Of a DNA stretch of 58,932 nt, positions 8,091 to 16,748 are shown piece by piece. Within the stretch, counting starts at the first letter, position 1. Every line of letters starts with the position of its first letter. The translations under genes were made by a program, and so were the position numbers. Source of the stretch: Lysobacterales bacterium (GTDB taxonomy: Bacteria; Pseudomonadota; Gammaproteobacteria; Xanthomonadales; Wenzhouxiangellaceae); assembly GCA_002722315.1 (NCBI GenBank), contig PBLG01000002.1, forward strand, positions 31,017 through 89,948, in the 5' to 3' direction. The notes under the pieces are model-generated. The model made no database searches. It saw only the letters and a program-made list of their open reading frames with translations, and was not told the origin of the DNA.

Positions 8091-9545
8091 TCAGATCAGC
8101 GACCAGAGCCCGCTGAATTCGTGGACGTCCATTTCCGCCAGCGCTTCAGCGTCTCTCATGGTATCGATGATGGCGCCGGCCTGGCGAGCGCCGAACTGGC
8201 TCTTGACGGCACGCTCGAACTTGTCCTCGAGCAGCGGAATGCCCTCCTCGCGCCGACGGCGGTGCCCCACCGGGTAATCGATGGTGACCTTCTCGGTCTT
8301 GGTCCCGTCGCTGAAGAACACCTGCACCGAGTTGCCGATGGCCCGCTTGTCGGCATCGAAATACTCCTCGGTGAACCGGGGGTTTTCCTTGACCACCATC
8401 TTGTCGCGCATGGCGTCGATGCGCGGATCGGCGGCGACCTCGTCGGAATACGATTGCGCGGTCAGCTCGCCGAAGATCAGCGGCACCGCCACCATGTACT
8501 GGATGCAGTGATCGCGATCGGCGTAGTTGTCCAGCGGGCCGGTCTTGTCGATGATCCGCGAGCCGGCTTCCTGGGTCTCTATCTCGATCCGCTCGATGTC
8601 GCCCAGACGATCCCGAACTTCCTCGTGCAGCGCCATCGCGCACTCGACCGCGGTCTGGGCATGAAACTCGGCCGGGAACGCGATCTTGAACAGGACGTTC
8701 TCCATCACGTAGCTACCCAGTTCGCGCTCCAGCACCAGGTCCTGGCCCTTGAACAGCACGTCCTGGAAGCCCCAGCCCTTTGCGGTCAGCGCCGACGGGT
8801 AGCCGATCTCGCCCTTGAGCGTCAGCAGCGCCAGCTGAACGGCGCGGCGGCATGCATCTCCGGCGGCCCAGCTCTTGCGCGGCCCGGTATTGGGCGCGTG
8901 GCGGTAGGTGCGCAGCGCACCGCCGTCGATCCAGGCCTGGCTGACGGCATTGATCACGTCGTCTCGCGAGCCGCCCAGCATGTGGGTGACTACCGCGGTG
9001 GAGGCCACGCGTACCAGCAGCACGTGGTCCAGCCCGACCCGGTTGAACGAGTTCTTCAGCGCAAGCACGCCCTGGATTTCGTGAGCCTTGACCATCGCCT
9101 CGAGAATGTCGGAGACGGTCGGCGGTTCCAGGCCTTCGGCCACGTCGCTGCGCGCGATGTAGTCGGCGACCGCGAGAATCGCGCCCAGGTTGTCGGAAGG
9201 ATGGCCCCACTCGGCGGCCAGCCAGGTGTCGTTGAAATCGAGGTAACGCACCAGCACGCCGATGTTGAACGCGCCCTGCACCGGATCCAGCTGGAAATGC
9301 GTGCCCGGCACGCGCGAGCCCCCCGGCAGGTCGGCGCCCGGCACCACCGGCCCCAGCAGCTTGACGCACTCGGGGAAGCGCAGCGCCAGCAGCCCGCAGG
9401 CCAGCGAATCCTTCAGGCAGTAGTGCGCAGTCTGCAGCGCGCTTTCGGAGGTGATCTCGGTATTGCAGACGTAATCGGCGATCTGCTGGATCAATGCATC
9501 GGGTTCGGGACGCCTGGCGGCGCGAATATCGGTAACGGAGCTCAT
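8091..9545 (-). CDS. prpD: 2-methylcitrate dehydratase (MmgE/PrpD family)
   Basis: A 484-residue PrpD that dehydrates 2-methylcitrate to 2-methyl-cis-aconitate in the propionate (2-methylcitrate) cycle. Length matches E. coli PrpD (483), and long conserved blocks are recognisable: PGTHFQLDPVQGAFNIG, LDFNDTWLAAEWGHPSDNLG, ENSFNRVGLDHVLL-type (here KNSFNRVGLDHVLLV), TYRHAPNTG, KSWAAGDA, FPAEFHAQTAVE and DRDHCIQYMVA. prpB, prpC and a regulator are not adjacent, which is unusual because prp genes are commonly clustered. The upstream symporter is 99 bp away on the same strand and may feed the pathway, but its substrate is not certain. Confidence 0.95.
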   Translation of the reverse strand: MSSVTDIRAARRPEPDALIQQIADYVCNTEITSESALQTAHYCLKDSLACGLLALRFPECVKLLGPVVPGADLPGGSRVPGTHFQLDPVQGAFNIGVLVRYLDFNDTWLAAEWGHPSDNLGAILAVADYIARSDVAEGLEPPTVSDILEAMVKAHEIQGVLALKNSFNRVGLDHVLLVRVASTAVVTHMLGGSRDDVINAVSQAWIDGGALRTYRHAPNTGPRKSWAAGDACRRAVQLALLTLKGEIGYPSALTAKGWGFQDVLFKGQDLVLERELGSYVMENVLFKIAFPAEFHAQTAVECAMALHEEVRDRLGDIERIEIETQEAGSRIIDKTGPLDNYADRDHCIQYMVAVPLIFGELTAQSYSDEVAADPRIDAMRDKMVVKENPRFTEEYFDADKRAIGNSVQVFFSDGTKTEKVTIDYPVGHRRRREEGIPLLEDKFERAVKSQFGARQAGAIIDTMRDAEALAEMDVHEFSGLWSLI

Positions 9546-9644
9546 CGGGAAAGGCCTGGTTGAGTAAAGCCGCCTATTTTAGCGAATCGCGTCGTCGCCA
9601 GCCCGCCTCCTGCAGAAATAGTGCCGATCAGGCCATCCGTTGAT

Positions 9645-11054
9645 TCACGCTCTTGCCGAATCGCTGACCCGCCCGGCCCAGGCGATCGCAAACGCCACGA
9701 AAAACGGGATCAGGCGCTCGGCCGAATCACCGGGCGCGTTGGCGACCTGGCTCAGCGCCACGGTCAGTCCGAACCCGGTCAGCATGGCCGCCAGGCGGAA
9801 ACCGGGCCTGACCGAAACCGAGATCAGCATCACGATCAACAGCGGCCCGAACGCGTTGCCCAGCCCCTGCCAGGCGAAAAGCACGCGATCGAAGATGGTG
9901 GCCGGGAAGAACAGCGCCAGCAGCACCGCAGCGACGCCGATCAGCACGATGACAAGTCTATCGGTGGCAAGTGACAGATTGCCGCCCCTTAGGTCGTGGC
10001 TGACCGCCGAGCCGGCGACCAGCAATTGACTGTCCGAGGTCGACATGATCGCCGCGAGTACCCCACCGGCGACCAGCCCGCCCAGCGCGGCCGGCAACAG
10101 CTCGGCGCTGAGCAGCAGCAGCGCCGATTCGCCGTCGCCGAGTTCCGGCATCAGCACCCGCGCCGACCAGCCCAGAATCACCATGCCGGCATAGATGACC
10201 GCGGCCCAGGTCAGCGCGATCGCGCGCGCGAACGGAATCGAGTCGGCACGTTCCAGTGCCATGAAGCGGTTGACCACGTGCGGCTGCCCCGGATAACCCA
10301 GGCCGATGCCGAAAAGTCCGGCGACGAACAGCAACGCCAGAAGGAACCCGGGTTGGTCGACGACACGAACCAGCGACGGATCGCCCAGCGCCGCGAGACC
10401 TTCATGGATTTCGCCCGGCCCGCCCACCGCCACGATCGCGAACACCGGCAGCACCAGCGCCACGAAAAGCATCATCAGGCCCTGCAGCGCGTCTGTGACG
10501 CTTGCGGCCCAGAACCCGCCCATGAACACGTAGGCCACGACAATAATGGCGCCACTGACGATCGCCAGCGTGCTGGTCACCGGCAGCGCGGCTTCGATCG
10601 CGGTGCCGGCGGCCTGGAACTGGGAGGCGATGTAGAAGGTGAAGCAGAACAGGATGATCGCCGCGCCGATCATTCTGAGCAGGCGCTGAGAGCGCTCGGG
10701 CATGCCGCTGCCCAGGAATTCCACCAGCGTCAGCGCGTTGTTGGCGTGGCTGGCCGGCTGCAGCCGGGGCGCGATGAAGAACCAGTTGATCGCGAACCCC
10801 GAAATCACGGCCGGCACCAGCCACATGGCCTGCAGGCCCCAGGCATAGGCCGCGCCGCTGACGCCCAGCAGCGTCCAGGCCGACGACGAACTGGCCGACG
10901 CGCTGAGGGCGGCCACGATCGGCCCCATCCGGCGCCCGGCCAGGTGAAAGTCGGAGCTGCTCGCGGTCCGGCGCTGGGCCCAGATGCCGATGGCCAGCAG
11001 CGCGACGAGGTAGAACATCATGGTTGCGGTCAACATGCGCGCCATTATGGCCAT
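9645..11054 (-). CDS. sodium:solute symporter (SSS/PutP-like)
   Basis: A 469-residue inner-membrane transporter with about 13 hydrophobic helices. The SSS family pattern is visible: YFLVA-like N terminus, DFHLAGRRMGPIVAALSASASSSS-type sodium-site region (about residues 34-57), GIGLGYPGQPHVVNRFMAL and AAIMSTSDSQLLVAGSAVS. The last two closely match PutP-type sodium/proline symporters, but substrate residues cannot be resolved by eye, so proline is only the best guess. Several in-frame ATGs exist (11054, 11045, 11036), so the exact start is unsure. It precedes prpD on the same strand by 99 bp. Confidence 0.85.
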   Translation of the reverse strand: MAIMARMLTATMMFYLVALLAIGIWAQRRTASSSDFHLAGRRMGPIVAALSASASSSSAWTLLGVSGAAYAWGLQAMWLVPAVISGFAINWFFIAPRLQPASHANNALTLVEFLGSGMPERSQRLLRMIGAAIILFCFTFYIASQFQAAGTAIEAALPVTSTLAIVSGAIIVVAYVFMGGFWAASVTDALQGLMMLFVALVLPVFAIVAVGGPGEIHEGLAALGDPSLVRVVDQPGFLLALLFVAGLFGIGLGYPGQPHVVNRFMALERADSIPFARAIALTWAAVIYAGMVILGWSARVLMPELGDGESALLLLSAELLPAALGGLVAGGVLAAIMSTSDSQLLVAGSAVSHDLRGGNLSLATDRLVIVLIGVAAVLLALFFPATIFDRVLFAWQGLGNAFGPLLIVMLISVSVRPGFRLAAMLTGFGLTVALSQVANAPGDSAERLIPFFVAFAIAWAGRVSDSARA

Positions 11055-11209
11055 CCCAGGCGCGCGATGTCGACGTGCCGGTGAATATCTACGAAGCGCG
11101 CGCGTTCAGGGCCTGCCGGTCGGATTCCCGGTCAGGCTAAAATGCCAGCGACTTTTTCGCGAGGCGATTGCTTGCGCTCGCTTCGAAATCCGACCACGAC
11201 GACTACGCG

Positions 11210-12151
11210 ATGATTCAGCACGAACCGGACAGTCCGAATCGCAACGACAGGCCAGGTCCGGTCCGACTCGCCCTGATCGCGGCTCGCCCGCATACCCTGC
11301 CCTTGTCGCTGTCTCCCGTATTGGCGGGCAGCGTCGTTGGCTGGATCGAGAGCGGCAGTTTTCGTCCGGACATCCTGCTCGCCGGCGCGCTGGCCGCGGC
11401 GGCCATCCAGATCGGCACCAACCTGCACAACGACGCGGTGGACACGCTCAACGGTACCGACGACGAAAAGCGCGTCGGCCCGGTCCGCGTCACGCAGCGA
11501 GGCTGGGTGACACCGACGCAGATGCTCCGCGCATCGCACGTCGTCTTCGCCCTGGCGTTCCTCTTCGGCAGTTACCTGGTGGCGCTGGGCGGGCTGCCGA
11601 TACTCCTCATCGGAGTGATATCGGTAATCGCGGCATACGGCTATTCCAGCGGCCCCTGGCCGATTTCACGCGGCCCGCTGGGCGAGCTGTTCGTGCTGGT
11701 TTTCTTCGGCCTGGTCGCGGTCGGCGGCATCGCCTGGCTGCACACCGGCCAGCTGACCACGGCAACCGTGCTGGTCGGCCTGGTCGTCGGGCTGCCGGCC
11801 TCGATGGTGCTGCTCGTCAACAACGCCCGCGACATCGAGACCGATCGCGCGGCCGGGCGCAAGACGCTGGCAATTGTCCTGGGCCGGCGCGGCTCGCTGC
11901 GGCTGTTCGCGGTGTTCCTGGTCGCGGTCGCCGCAAGTCTCGTGCTGCTCGCTTTCCAGGGCGGCCCGTGGCTGGGCGCCCTGGCCGGACTGGGCGGCCT
12001 TCTGACGGCCATTCCAATCTGGAACCGGCTGGGCGAGAACGCCGCGCCGGAGGCGTTCAACGAAAGCCTCAAGGGCACCGTCAAGTTCCAGATGGCGCTG
12101 ACCGCCGTCGTGTGCGCCGGCCTCCTCCTCGCCACCCTGGTCAACTTCTGA
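11210..12151 (+). CDS. menA: 1,4-dihydroxy-2-naphthoate polyprenyltransferase (UbiA family, MenA-like)
   Basis: A 313-residue polytopic UbiA-family prenyltransferase. Both aspartate-rich prenyl-diphosphate motifs are present: QIGTNLHNDAVDTLNG (the MenA-style NxxxD motif) and NNARDIETDRAAGRKTLAI. The second is characteristic of MenA rather than UbiA. It would attach the polyprenyl tail to 1,4-dihydroxy-2-naphthoate for demethylmenaquinone synthesis. No other men gene is in the window. ATG 11210 was chosen; a TTG at 11168 would add 14 residues. It faces the cyclic-nucleotide-binding gene across a repeat-filled gap. Confidence 0.78.
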   Translation: MIQHEPDSPNRNDRPGPVRLALIAARPHTLPLSLSPVLAGSVVGWIESGSFRPDILLAGALAAAAIQIGTNLHNDAVDTLNGTDDEKRVGPVRVTQRGWVTPTQMLRASHVVFALAFLFGSYLVALGGLPILLIGVISVIAAYGYSSGPWPISRGPLGELFVLVFFGLVAVGGIAWLHTGQLTTATVLVGLVVGLPASMVLLVNNARDIETDRAAGRKTLAIVLGRRGSLRLFAVFLVAVAASLVLLAFQGGPWLGALAGLGGLLTAIPIWNRLGENAAPEAFNESLKGTVKFQMALTAVVCAGLLLATLVNF

Positions 12152-12193
12152 TCCTCCCGCCACCCGGGAATTCGATCCGCGGGCTGCGACGCC

Positions 12194-12265
12194 GGATTCG
12201 ACGGGCATCGATCGCTTCGGTTCGACGCGTGGCGAGGCTCTCAGCGATCAATCCCCGCCGAATCC
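12194..12265. repeat. palindromic repeat, family B copy 1
   Basis: A long imperfect hairpin. GGATTCG (12194-12200) pairs with CGAATCC (12259-12265) and GATCGC (12210-12215) with GCGATC (12244-12249), with a CGGG/CCCG pairing between. The apex holds a 22-nt block at 12217-12238 that recurs exactly at 27461-27482, inside a second hairpin whose stem sequence is entirely different. It lies just after menA, in a convergent intergenic gap. Confidence 0.75.
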
Positions 12266-12323
12266 TCCCGCCATGACACGCCCACAGGTCGACCCGCGCA
12301 TGCCAGGTCTTGGACAGGAGAGG

Positions 12324-12463
12324 AAATCGTTTTAGAGCGTAGCGAGCGAGTGGCTGGCGGTGGCCGCCGGCGCGCAGGAACCGCAGTGCACCCAAATGTG
12401 CATGAGGATTCCGAGCACCGCCGGACGCCGCCAGCCGCTCGCGCAGTAGCTATAAAACGATTT
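12324..12463. repeat. palindromic repeat, family A copy 1
   Basis: A 140-bp near-palindrome. The outer arms are AAATCGTTTTA and its complement TAAAACGATTT, the middle arms GCGAG..GGCTGGCGG and CCGCCAGCC..CTCGC, and the apex is GTGCAC-CCAAAT-GTGCAT. About 110 bp of the interior recurs at 12565-12706 with compensatory changes in the stem, while the outer arms differ completely between copies yet stay self-complementary. Confidence 0.85.
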
Positions 12464-12484
12464 AGACCGGGGACTTCCCGGTCT
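12464..12484 (-). terminator. terminator-like hairpin between repeat copies
   Basis: AGACCGGG and CCCGGTCT form a perfect 8-bp stem with a 5-nt loop. Read on the minus strand the stem is followed by AAATCGTTTT, a weak T-rich tail that is also the outer arm of repeat copy A1. It may end transcription coming from the cyclic-nucleotide-binding gene. Confidence 0.4.
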
Positions 12485-12564
12485 GGGCGTCGCGAGGCGG
12501 TTCCGGGGTGCGCAGCTGCGCCGTTTCGCGACCGAGCGAACCGCGTCAAATCTCAATCGTGGAG

Positions 12565-12706
12565 AAATTCGCCTGAGGCCGTAGCGAGCGGGCGCCTGGC
12601 GGTGGCCGCCGGAGCGCAGGAACCGCAGTGCACATTTTCGTGCATGAGGATTCCGAGCACCGCCGGACGCCGCCAGGCGTTCGCGCAGTAGGCCTCAGGG
12701 GAATTT
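12565..12706. repeat. palindromic repeat, family A copy 2
   Basis: A 142-bp near-palindrome beginning directly at the stop codon of the cyclic-nucleotide-binding gene (12707). Outer arms are AAATTCGCCTGAGGCC and GGCCTCAGGGGAATTT (15 of 16 paired). The interior matches copy 1, but GGCTGG/CCAGCC has become GCCTGG/CCAGGC, and the apical loop CCAAAT has become ATTTTC while its closing stem is kept. Confidence 0.85.
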
Positions 12707-13198
12707 CTAGTAGCGGCCGCCGCGCTTGTAGACATAGTTCGCCAACTCCTGCGCTTCCTTGTTCATGCGCATCAGGTTGACGTGGGTGATCCGGAACAGC
12801 GCGCGCATCACCTTGTAGACAAGCCCGGGGTCACTTTCAAGCAGCGATTCGAGGGCCTCGGGCGCGAGGCTGTAGACCACCGCCTCGCCGCGCGCACGCA
12901 ACGTCGCCTGGCGCGGGACGCGGTCGACGAATGCACGCGTGCCCGCGAATTCGCCGGGACTCATCAGGTATACGTGTTCGAGCTCGCCGCGACCGGCGCT
13001 GAGCACCTCCAGGCGCCCTTCGGCCAGCAGGAACAGGCGGAAGTCCTCGTCGCCTTCGGAGACCAGGGTCTGGCCGTCGGAAAGCGACTGGCTTTCCAGG
13101 ATGCCCTGCAACGTTTCGCTTTCGCGCTCGTCCAGCTCCTGGCCCAGAAAGGAATCCGTGAGTTTCTTGAGGTCTATCGAATCGTTCATTGCAGTCAT
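12707..13198 (-). CDS. cyclic-nucleotide-binding domain protein
   Basis: A 163-residue stand-alone cNMP-binding (CAP_ED) domain. The beta-roll region runs from about 35 to 135, with SEGDEDFRLFLLAEGRLEVL and the phosphate-cassette-like GEFAGTRAFVDRVPRQATLRA. The PBC consensus GE(x)xG..R.A is recognisable, although the Gly-Glu part reads GEFAGTRAF. There is no DNA-binding helix-turn-helix, unlike Crp/Fnr, so it is probably a ligand-sensing or protein-interaction module. It follows ffh on the same strand by 113 bp. Its target is unknown. ATG 13189 is an alternative start. Confidence 0.82.
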   Translation of the reverse strand: MTAMNDSIDLKKLTDSFLGQELDERESETLQGILESQSLSDGQTLVSEGDEDFRLFLLAEGRLEVLSAGRGELEHVYLMSPGEFAGTRAFVDRVPRQATLRARGEAVVYSLAPEALESLLESDPGLVYKVMRALFRITHVNLMRMNKEAQELANYVYKRGGRY

Positions 13199-13311
13199 CC
13201 CGGGATGTTTGAAAACAGTCGGCCAGCATTATGGAACAGTCCGGGGCGGCTTTTTTGCGACAGGTCAGTTTATCCAGCCATATTCGCCACAGCTGCTACC
13301 GAGGTCCCGAA

Positions 13312-14685
13312 TCAGAACGGCATTCCGCCCCCGCCGCCCGGCATGCCGCCGCCTGGCAGCCTCTTGAGCATTTTCTGCATCGCGCCCTTGCTGCCGACCT
13401 TCTTCATCATCTTCTGCATCTGCTTGTGTTGCTTGAGCACCTTGTTGACGTCCTGGATATGGGTGCCGGAACCCTGCGCGATGCGCCGCTTGCGCGAGCC
13501 GTTGATGGTGTCGGGATAGCGCCGCTCCTTGGGCGTCATCGAATTGACCACCGCGATCATGCGACGGGTCTGGCGGTCGTCCAGCTGGGCGCGCGCGGCG
13601 GCCGGCAGGTTGCCCATCCCGGGCAGTTTCTCTGCCAGCGATCCCAGCCCGCCCATTTTTTCCATCTGCTCGAGCTGGGTCTTGAAATCGTCCAGCCCGA
13701 ACCGGCGCGAGCCCTTGCCGACCTTGCCGGCAAGCTTTTTCGCCTGCTTTTCGTCGACCTTGCGCTGCACGTCCTCGACCAGGCTGAGCACGTCGCCCAT
13801 GCCCAGGATGCGCGACGCCAGGCGGTCCGGGTGAAACTGCTCGAGGCCGTCCAGTTTTTCGCCGGTACCGAGGAACTTGATCGGGACGCCCGTCACCTCG
13901 CGGACCGACAGCGCCGCGCCTCCGCGCGCATCGCCGTCGGTCTTGGTCAGGATCACGCCGGTCAGCGGCAGCGCCTGGTGGAAAGCCTTCGCCGTATTGG
14001 CCGCGTCCTGTCCGGTCATCGAATCGACCACGAACAGCACTTCGGCCGGGTTCACAGCCTGCTGGACGCGACCGATCTCGTCCATCATGGCCTCGTCGAT
14101 CGCCAGGCGGCCCGCGGTATCGATGATCAAGACATCGGCGACACTGCGCCTGGCCTCCGTGACAGCGGCGTTTGCGATCTCGACCGCATCGTTGGTCGTG
14201 GGGTGGCGGTAGAACCCCGCCCCGGCCTGCGCCGCAACGGTTTCGAGCTGGTCGATGGCCGCCGGGCGGTAGATGTCGGCGGAAGCCACCATCACCTTCT
14301 TGCCGTGACGCTCGGCGATGAACTTCGCAAGCTTGCCGGTGGTCGTCGTCTTGCCCGCGCCCTGCAGGCCGGCGAGAAGGATCACCACCGGAGCCTGCCG
14401 GTTCAGCGCCAGTGGCGCGGAATCGCCGCCGAGCACCTGGACCAGTTCGTCGTGGACGATCTTGATCAGCGCCTCGCCGGGCTTGAGGCTGGCGAGCACG
14501 TTCTGACCGATCGCCTTTTCGCGCACCCGGTCGATGAAGGTCTTGACCGCCGGCAAGGCGACGTCCGCCTCCAGCAGCGCCCGGCGCACGTCCCGCAGCG
14601 CCTCGGCGATGTTGTCGTCGGTGAGCTTGCGGCCTCGCAGGCGATTCAGCGAATCGCCCAGCCTCTGACTGAGTTGATCGAACAT
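13312..14685 (-). CDS. ffh: signal recognition particle protein Ffh
   Basis: A 457-residue SRP54-type GTPase that binds 4.5S RNA and signal sequences at the inner membrane. It has an N-domain helical bundle (1-90), a G domain with P-loop GLQGAGKTT (106-114), DTAGRL and TKTDGDARGG, and a methionine-rich M domain that includes GSGTHIQDVNKVLKQ and ends in a flexible GGGMPGGGGGMPF tail. Length and order match bacterial Ffh. The divergent neighbour at 14754 is a CcsA/YpjD-like gene, an arrangement common in gammaproteobacteria. Confidence 0.97.
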   Translation of the reverse strand: MFDQLSQRLGDSLNRLRGRKLTDDNIAEALRDVRRALLEADVALPAVKTFIDRVREKAIGQNVLASLKPGEALIKIVHDELVQVLGGDSAPLALNRQAPVVILLAGLQGAGKTTTTGKLAKFIAERHGKKVMVASADIYRPAAIDQLETVAAQAGAGFYRHPTTNDAVEIANAAVTEARRSVADVLIIDTAGRLAIDEAMMDEIGRVQQAVNPAEVLFVVDSMTGQDAANTAKAFHQALPLTGVILTKTDGDARGGAALSVREVTGVPIKFLGTGEKLDGLEQFHPDRLASRILGMGDVLSLVEDVQRKVDEKQAKKLAGKVGKGSRRFGLDDFKTQLEQMEKMGGLGSLAEKLPGMGNLPAAARAQLDDRQTRRMIAVVNSMTPKERRYPDTINGSRKRRIAQGSGTHIQDVNKVLKQHKQMQKMMKKVGSKGAMQKMLKRLPGGGMPGGGGGMPF

Positions 14686-14753
14686 GGAATAGTTGGGTTT
14701 GGTGCCTGTCGAGATTATACTGACCCGCTGACCGGTACTGAGCAGGCAAGCCG

Positions 14754-15572
14754 TTGAATCTTACCTATACGCTTCAAATCGCCGCAATACTGCTTTACTT
14801 CGCAGCGACAGCGGCCATTGGCTTCGGGCTTCACCGCGATCGGGCAGCGCTGAAGCGCGGCGGCGTCGCGCTGGCGGTCCTCGGCGTGCTTTTGCACGCC
14901 TGGGCGTTCTGGGTCGAGTTTTCGATGCTGGGTGGACCCAGCGCCGATTTCTTCAGCGCGCTTTCGCTGGTCTCGCTGCTGATTCTGCTGGTGCTGATGC
15001 TGGGCATGCTGCGCTATCCGGTGCTCGAGATCTTCCCGCTTGCGCTGCCCGGCGCGGCTTTCATGATGCTGCACAAGCTGATCATCTCGCCCGAGCCGGT
15101 CGCGCTGGAAACCGGCTCGGTCATGCTCGACATCCACGTCACCGCATCGCTGCTGTCCTACAGCCTGCTGAGCATCGCCGCGGTCACGGCCGTGTTCATC
15201 GCGGTATTGCACAATCTGCTTCACCGCCACAAGGGCGCGGCCCTGATCGAAATTCTGCCGCCGCTGGTAGTGATGGAAAACATGCTGTTCAAGATGATCC
15301 TGGCCGGGTGGCTGATACTCTCGCTGAGCCTCGCCACCGGCCTGCTCTTTGTCGACAACCTGTTCGCCCAGCATCTCGCGCACAAGACCTTCCTGTCGGC
15401 CATCTCCTGGCTGGTGTTCGGTCTGTTGCTGGCCGGGCGCTGGCGCTATGGCTGGCGCGGCATGCGGGTGGTCCGGCTTTGCCTGATCGGGATGGCCATC
15501 CTGCTGCTGGCCTACTTCGGCAGCAAGGCCGTGCTGGAGCTGATGCTGGACCGGCGCTGGCAGGCAGGATAG
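14754..15572 (+). CDS. cytochrome c assembly/CcsA-like (YpjD) membrane protein
   Basis: A 272-residue polytopic membrane protein with about eight helices, of the CcmC/CcsA/HemX-like superfamily (the YpjD group in enterics). Conserved features include the LHKLI segment with His near 105, SVMLDIHVTASLLSYSLLSIAAVTA (around residues 122-146) and AHKTFLSAISWLVFG, where paired histidines would ligate haem. The start is TTG at 14754, with AGGCAAG just upstream as a weak ribosome site. It is divergent from ffh across 68 bp. The physiological role of YpjD-type proteins is not firmly known. Confidence 0.82.
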   Translation: MNLTYTLQIAAILLYFAATAAIGFGLHRDRAALKRGGVALAVLGVLLHAWAFWVEFSMLGGPSADFFSALSLVSLLILLVLMLGMLRYPVLEIFPLALPGAAFMMLHKLIISPEPVALETGSVMLDIHVTASLLSYSLLSIAAVTAVFIAVLHNLLHRHKGAALIEILPPLVVMENMLFKMILAGWLILSLSLATGLLFVDNLFAQHLAHKTFLSAISWLVFGLLLAGRWRYGWRGMRVVRLCLIGMAILLLAYFGSKAVLELMLDRRWQAG

Positions 15573-15654
15573 CGGATCGTGGCCGGCACCGATTGCCGGC
15601 AGATCGCGCGCCAATGACGATAAATCGAGAAATTGACGTAAACACAGACCAAGC

Positions 15655-16734
15655 ATGGAAAGCGAAAATCTTCACGCCGCACGCGGACCGAACATCGTGC
15701 AGCAGGCACGCAGTGTTGTCCCGGACCTGTTCGACCGGCGGGGGTGGCTGTACTGGACCGATTTTCTGGTCACCGTGGGCGTGTCGTGGGCGCTGGTCGC
15801 TCTCTACTTCACGCTCGAGCCATGGTCGATGGCACAGCTTTCAGTCATGCTGCTCGCTTCCATAGGCCTGTTCCGCGCAGGAACGTTCATCCATGAAATC
15901 GTGCATTTCAGGCACGGCGAAATGCTGCCATTCAAATGGGCCTGGAACCTGCTGCTGGGGTTTCCCATCCTGTCGCCATGGGTGATTTATCGCAATCACA
16001 TCGAGCACCATACGCAAGAGCACTACGGCACGCCGTCAGACGGCGAATACCTGCCGCTTGCAGCGGCTCCCCCGAGTGAAACGCTGAAATATCTGATCCA
16101 GATTCCTCTGCTGGCGCCGCTGGCGGTGATCCGTTTCGGTCTGCTTGGCCCGATATCGCACTTATCGCCAACGCTGCGCGAATGGCTGCTGACCCGGGCA
16201 TCAGCAGCCATCACCAATCCATACTATCGCAAGCGGTTTCCAAGGCACCTGGAACCAGAACTGAATCGCTCGGAGTGGTTCTGTTTCGGCTGGTTAGGGC
16301 TGCTGACGGGCCTGACGCTGTTCGGACCCATGCAACCGGTCCATTGGCTGATGGCCTGGGCCCTGCTGACACTGACCGTGGGTCTGAACTGGGTCCGCAA
16401 CCTCGCCGCACACGGTTACGCGAACAACGGCAATCAAATGAAGAAATCCGGCCAGGTCGAGGATTCGATCAACATTACAGGCCAGACGTGGCTGACGCTG
16501 TGGCTGTTCCCGGTCGGTCTGCGCTACCATGCACTGCACCACCTGTTGCCGGATTTGCCATACCATCAACTGGGAAGGGCACACAGGCGATTGGTGACCC
16601 ACCTTCCGTCCGAACACCCCTACCATCGATGCAACCGAGACAGTTATTTCAGCGTCATCGGCGAACTGCTGGCCGGCGCCTGGAAGAGTCGCCGCCGCCG
16701 CGACGTGATTTCGCGCTGGCAAGCCCGCAGCTGA
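15655..16734 (+). CDS. membrane fatty acid desaturase
   Basis: A 359-residue di-iron fatty-acid desaturase/hydroxylase superfamily protein. The histidine clusters are HEIVHFRHG (80-88), HIEHHTQEH (115-123) and YHALHHLLPDLPYH (around 287-300), set among hydrophobic helices. It differs from the delta-9 enzyme at 6413-7339 in motif spacing and belongs to the DesA-like acyl-lipid branch. It is the first gene of the envelope-lipid operon, 14 nt ahead of the DAG kinase. The regioselectivity is unknown. The product could also be a hydroxylase or a ketolase-like enzyme. Confidence 0.88.
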   Translation: MESENLHAARGPNIVQQARSVVPDLFDRRGWLYWTDFLVTVGVSWALVALYFTLEPWSMAQLSVMLLASIGLFRAGTFIHEIVHFRHGEMLPFKWAWNLLLGFPILSPWVIYRNHIEHHTQEHYGTPSDGEYLPLAAAPPSETLKYLIQIPLLAPLAVIRFGLLGPISHLSPTLREWLLTRASAAITNPYYRKRFPRHLEPELNRSEWFCFGWLGLLTGLTLFGPMQPVHWLMAWALLTLTVGLNWVRNLAAHGYANNGNQMKKSGQVEDSINITGQTWLTLWLFPVGLRYHALHHLLPDLPYHQLGRAHRRLVTHLPSEHPYHRCNRDSYFSVIGELLAGAWKSRRRRDVISRWQARS

Positions 16735-16748
16735 CAACAAGCCTCTTG

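Noticed and set aside
8079..9563. A 494-codon plus-strand frame across prpD
   Set aside because: It is a mirror frame of a clear PrpD gene and encodes no recognisable domain.
9996..11084. A 362-codon plus-strand frame opposite the symporter
   Set aside because: The symporter has family motifs; the opposite frame has none and is composition-driven.
12324..12706. Family A palindromes as integron attC sites
   Set aside because: They lack the RYYYAAC and GTTRRRY core boxes, and no integrase or cassette array is nearby.
13265..14749. A second minus-strand frame of about 494 codons over ffh
   Set aside because: The Ffh motifs lie only in the other frame; this one is Arg/Gly-rich shadow coding.
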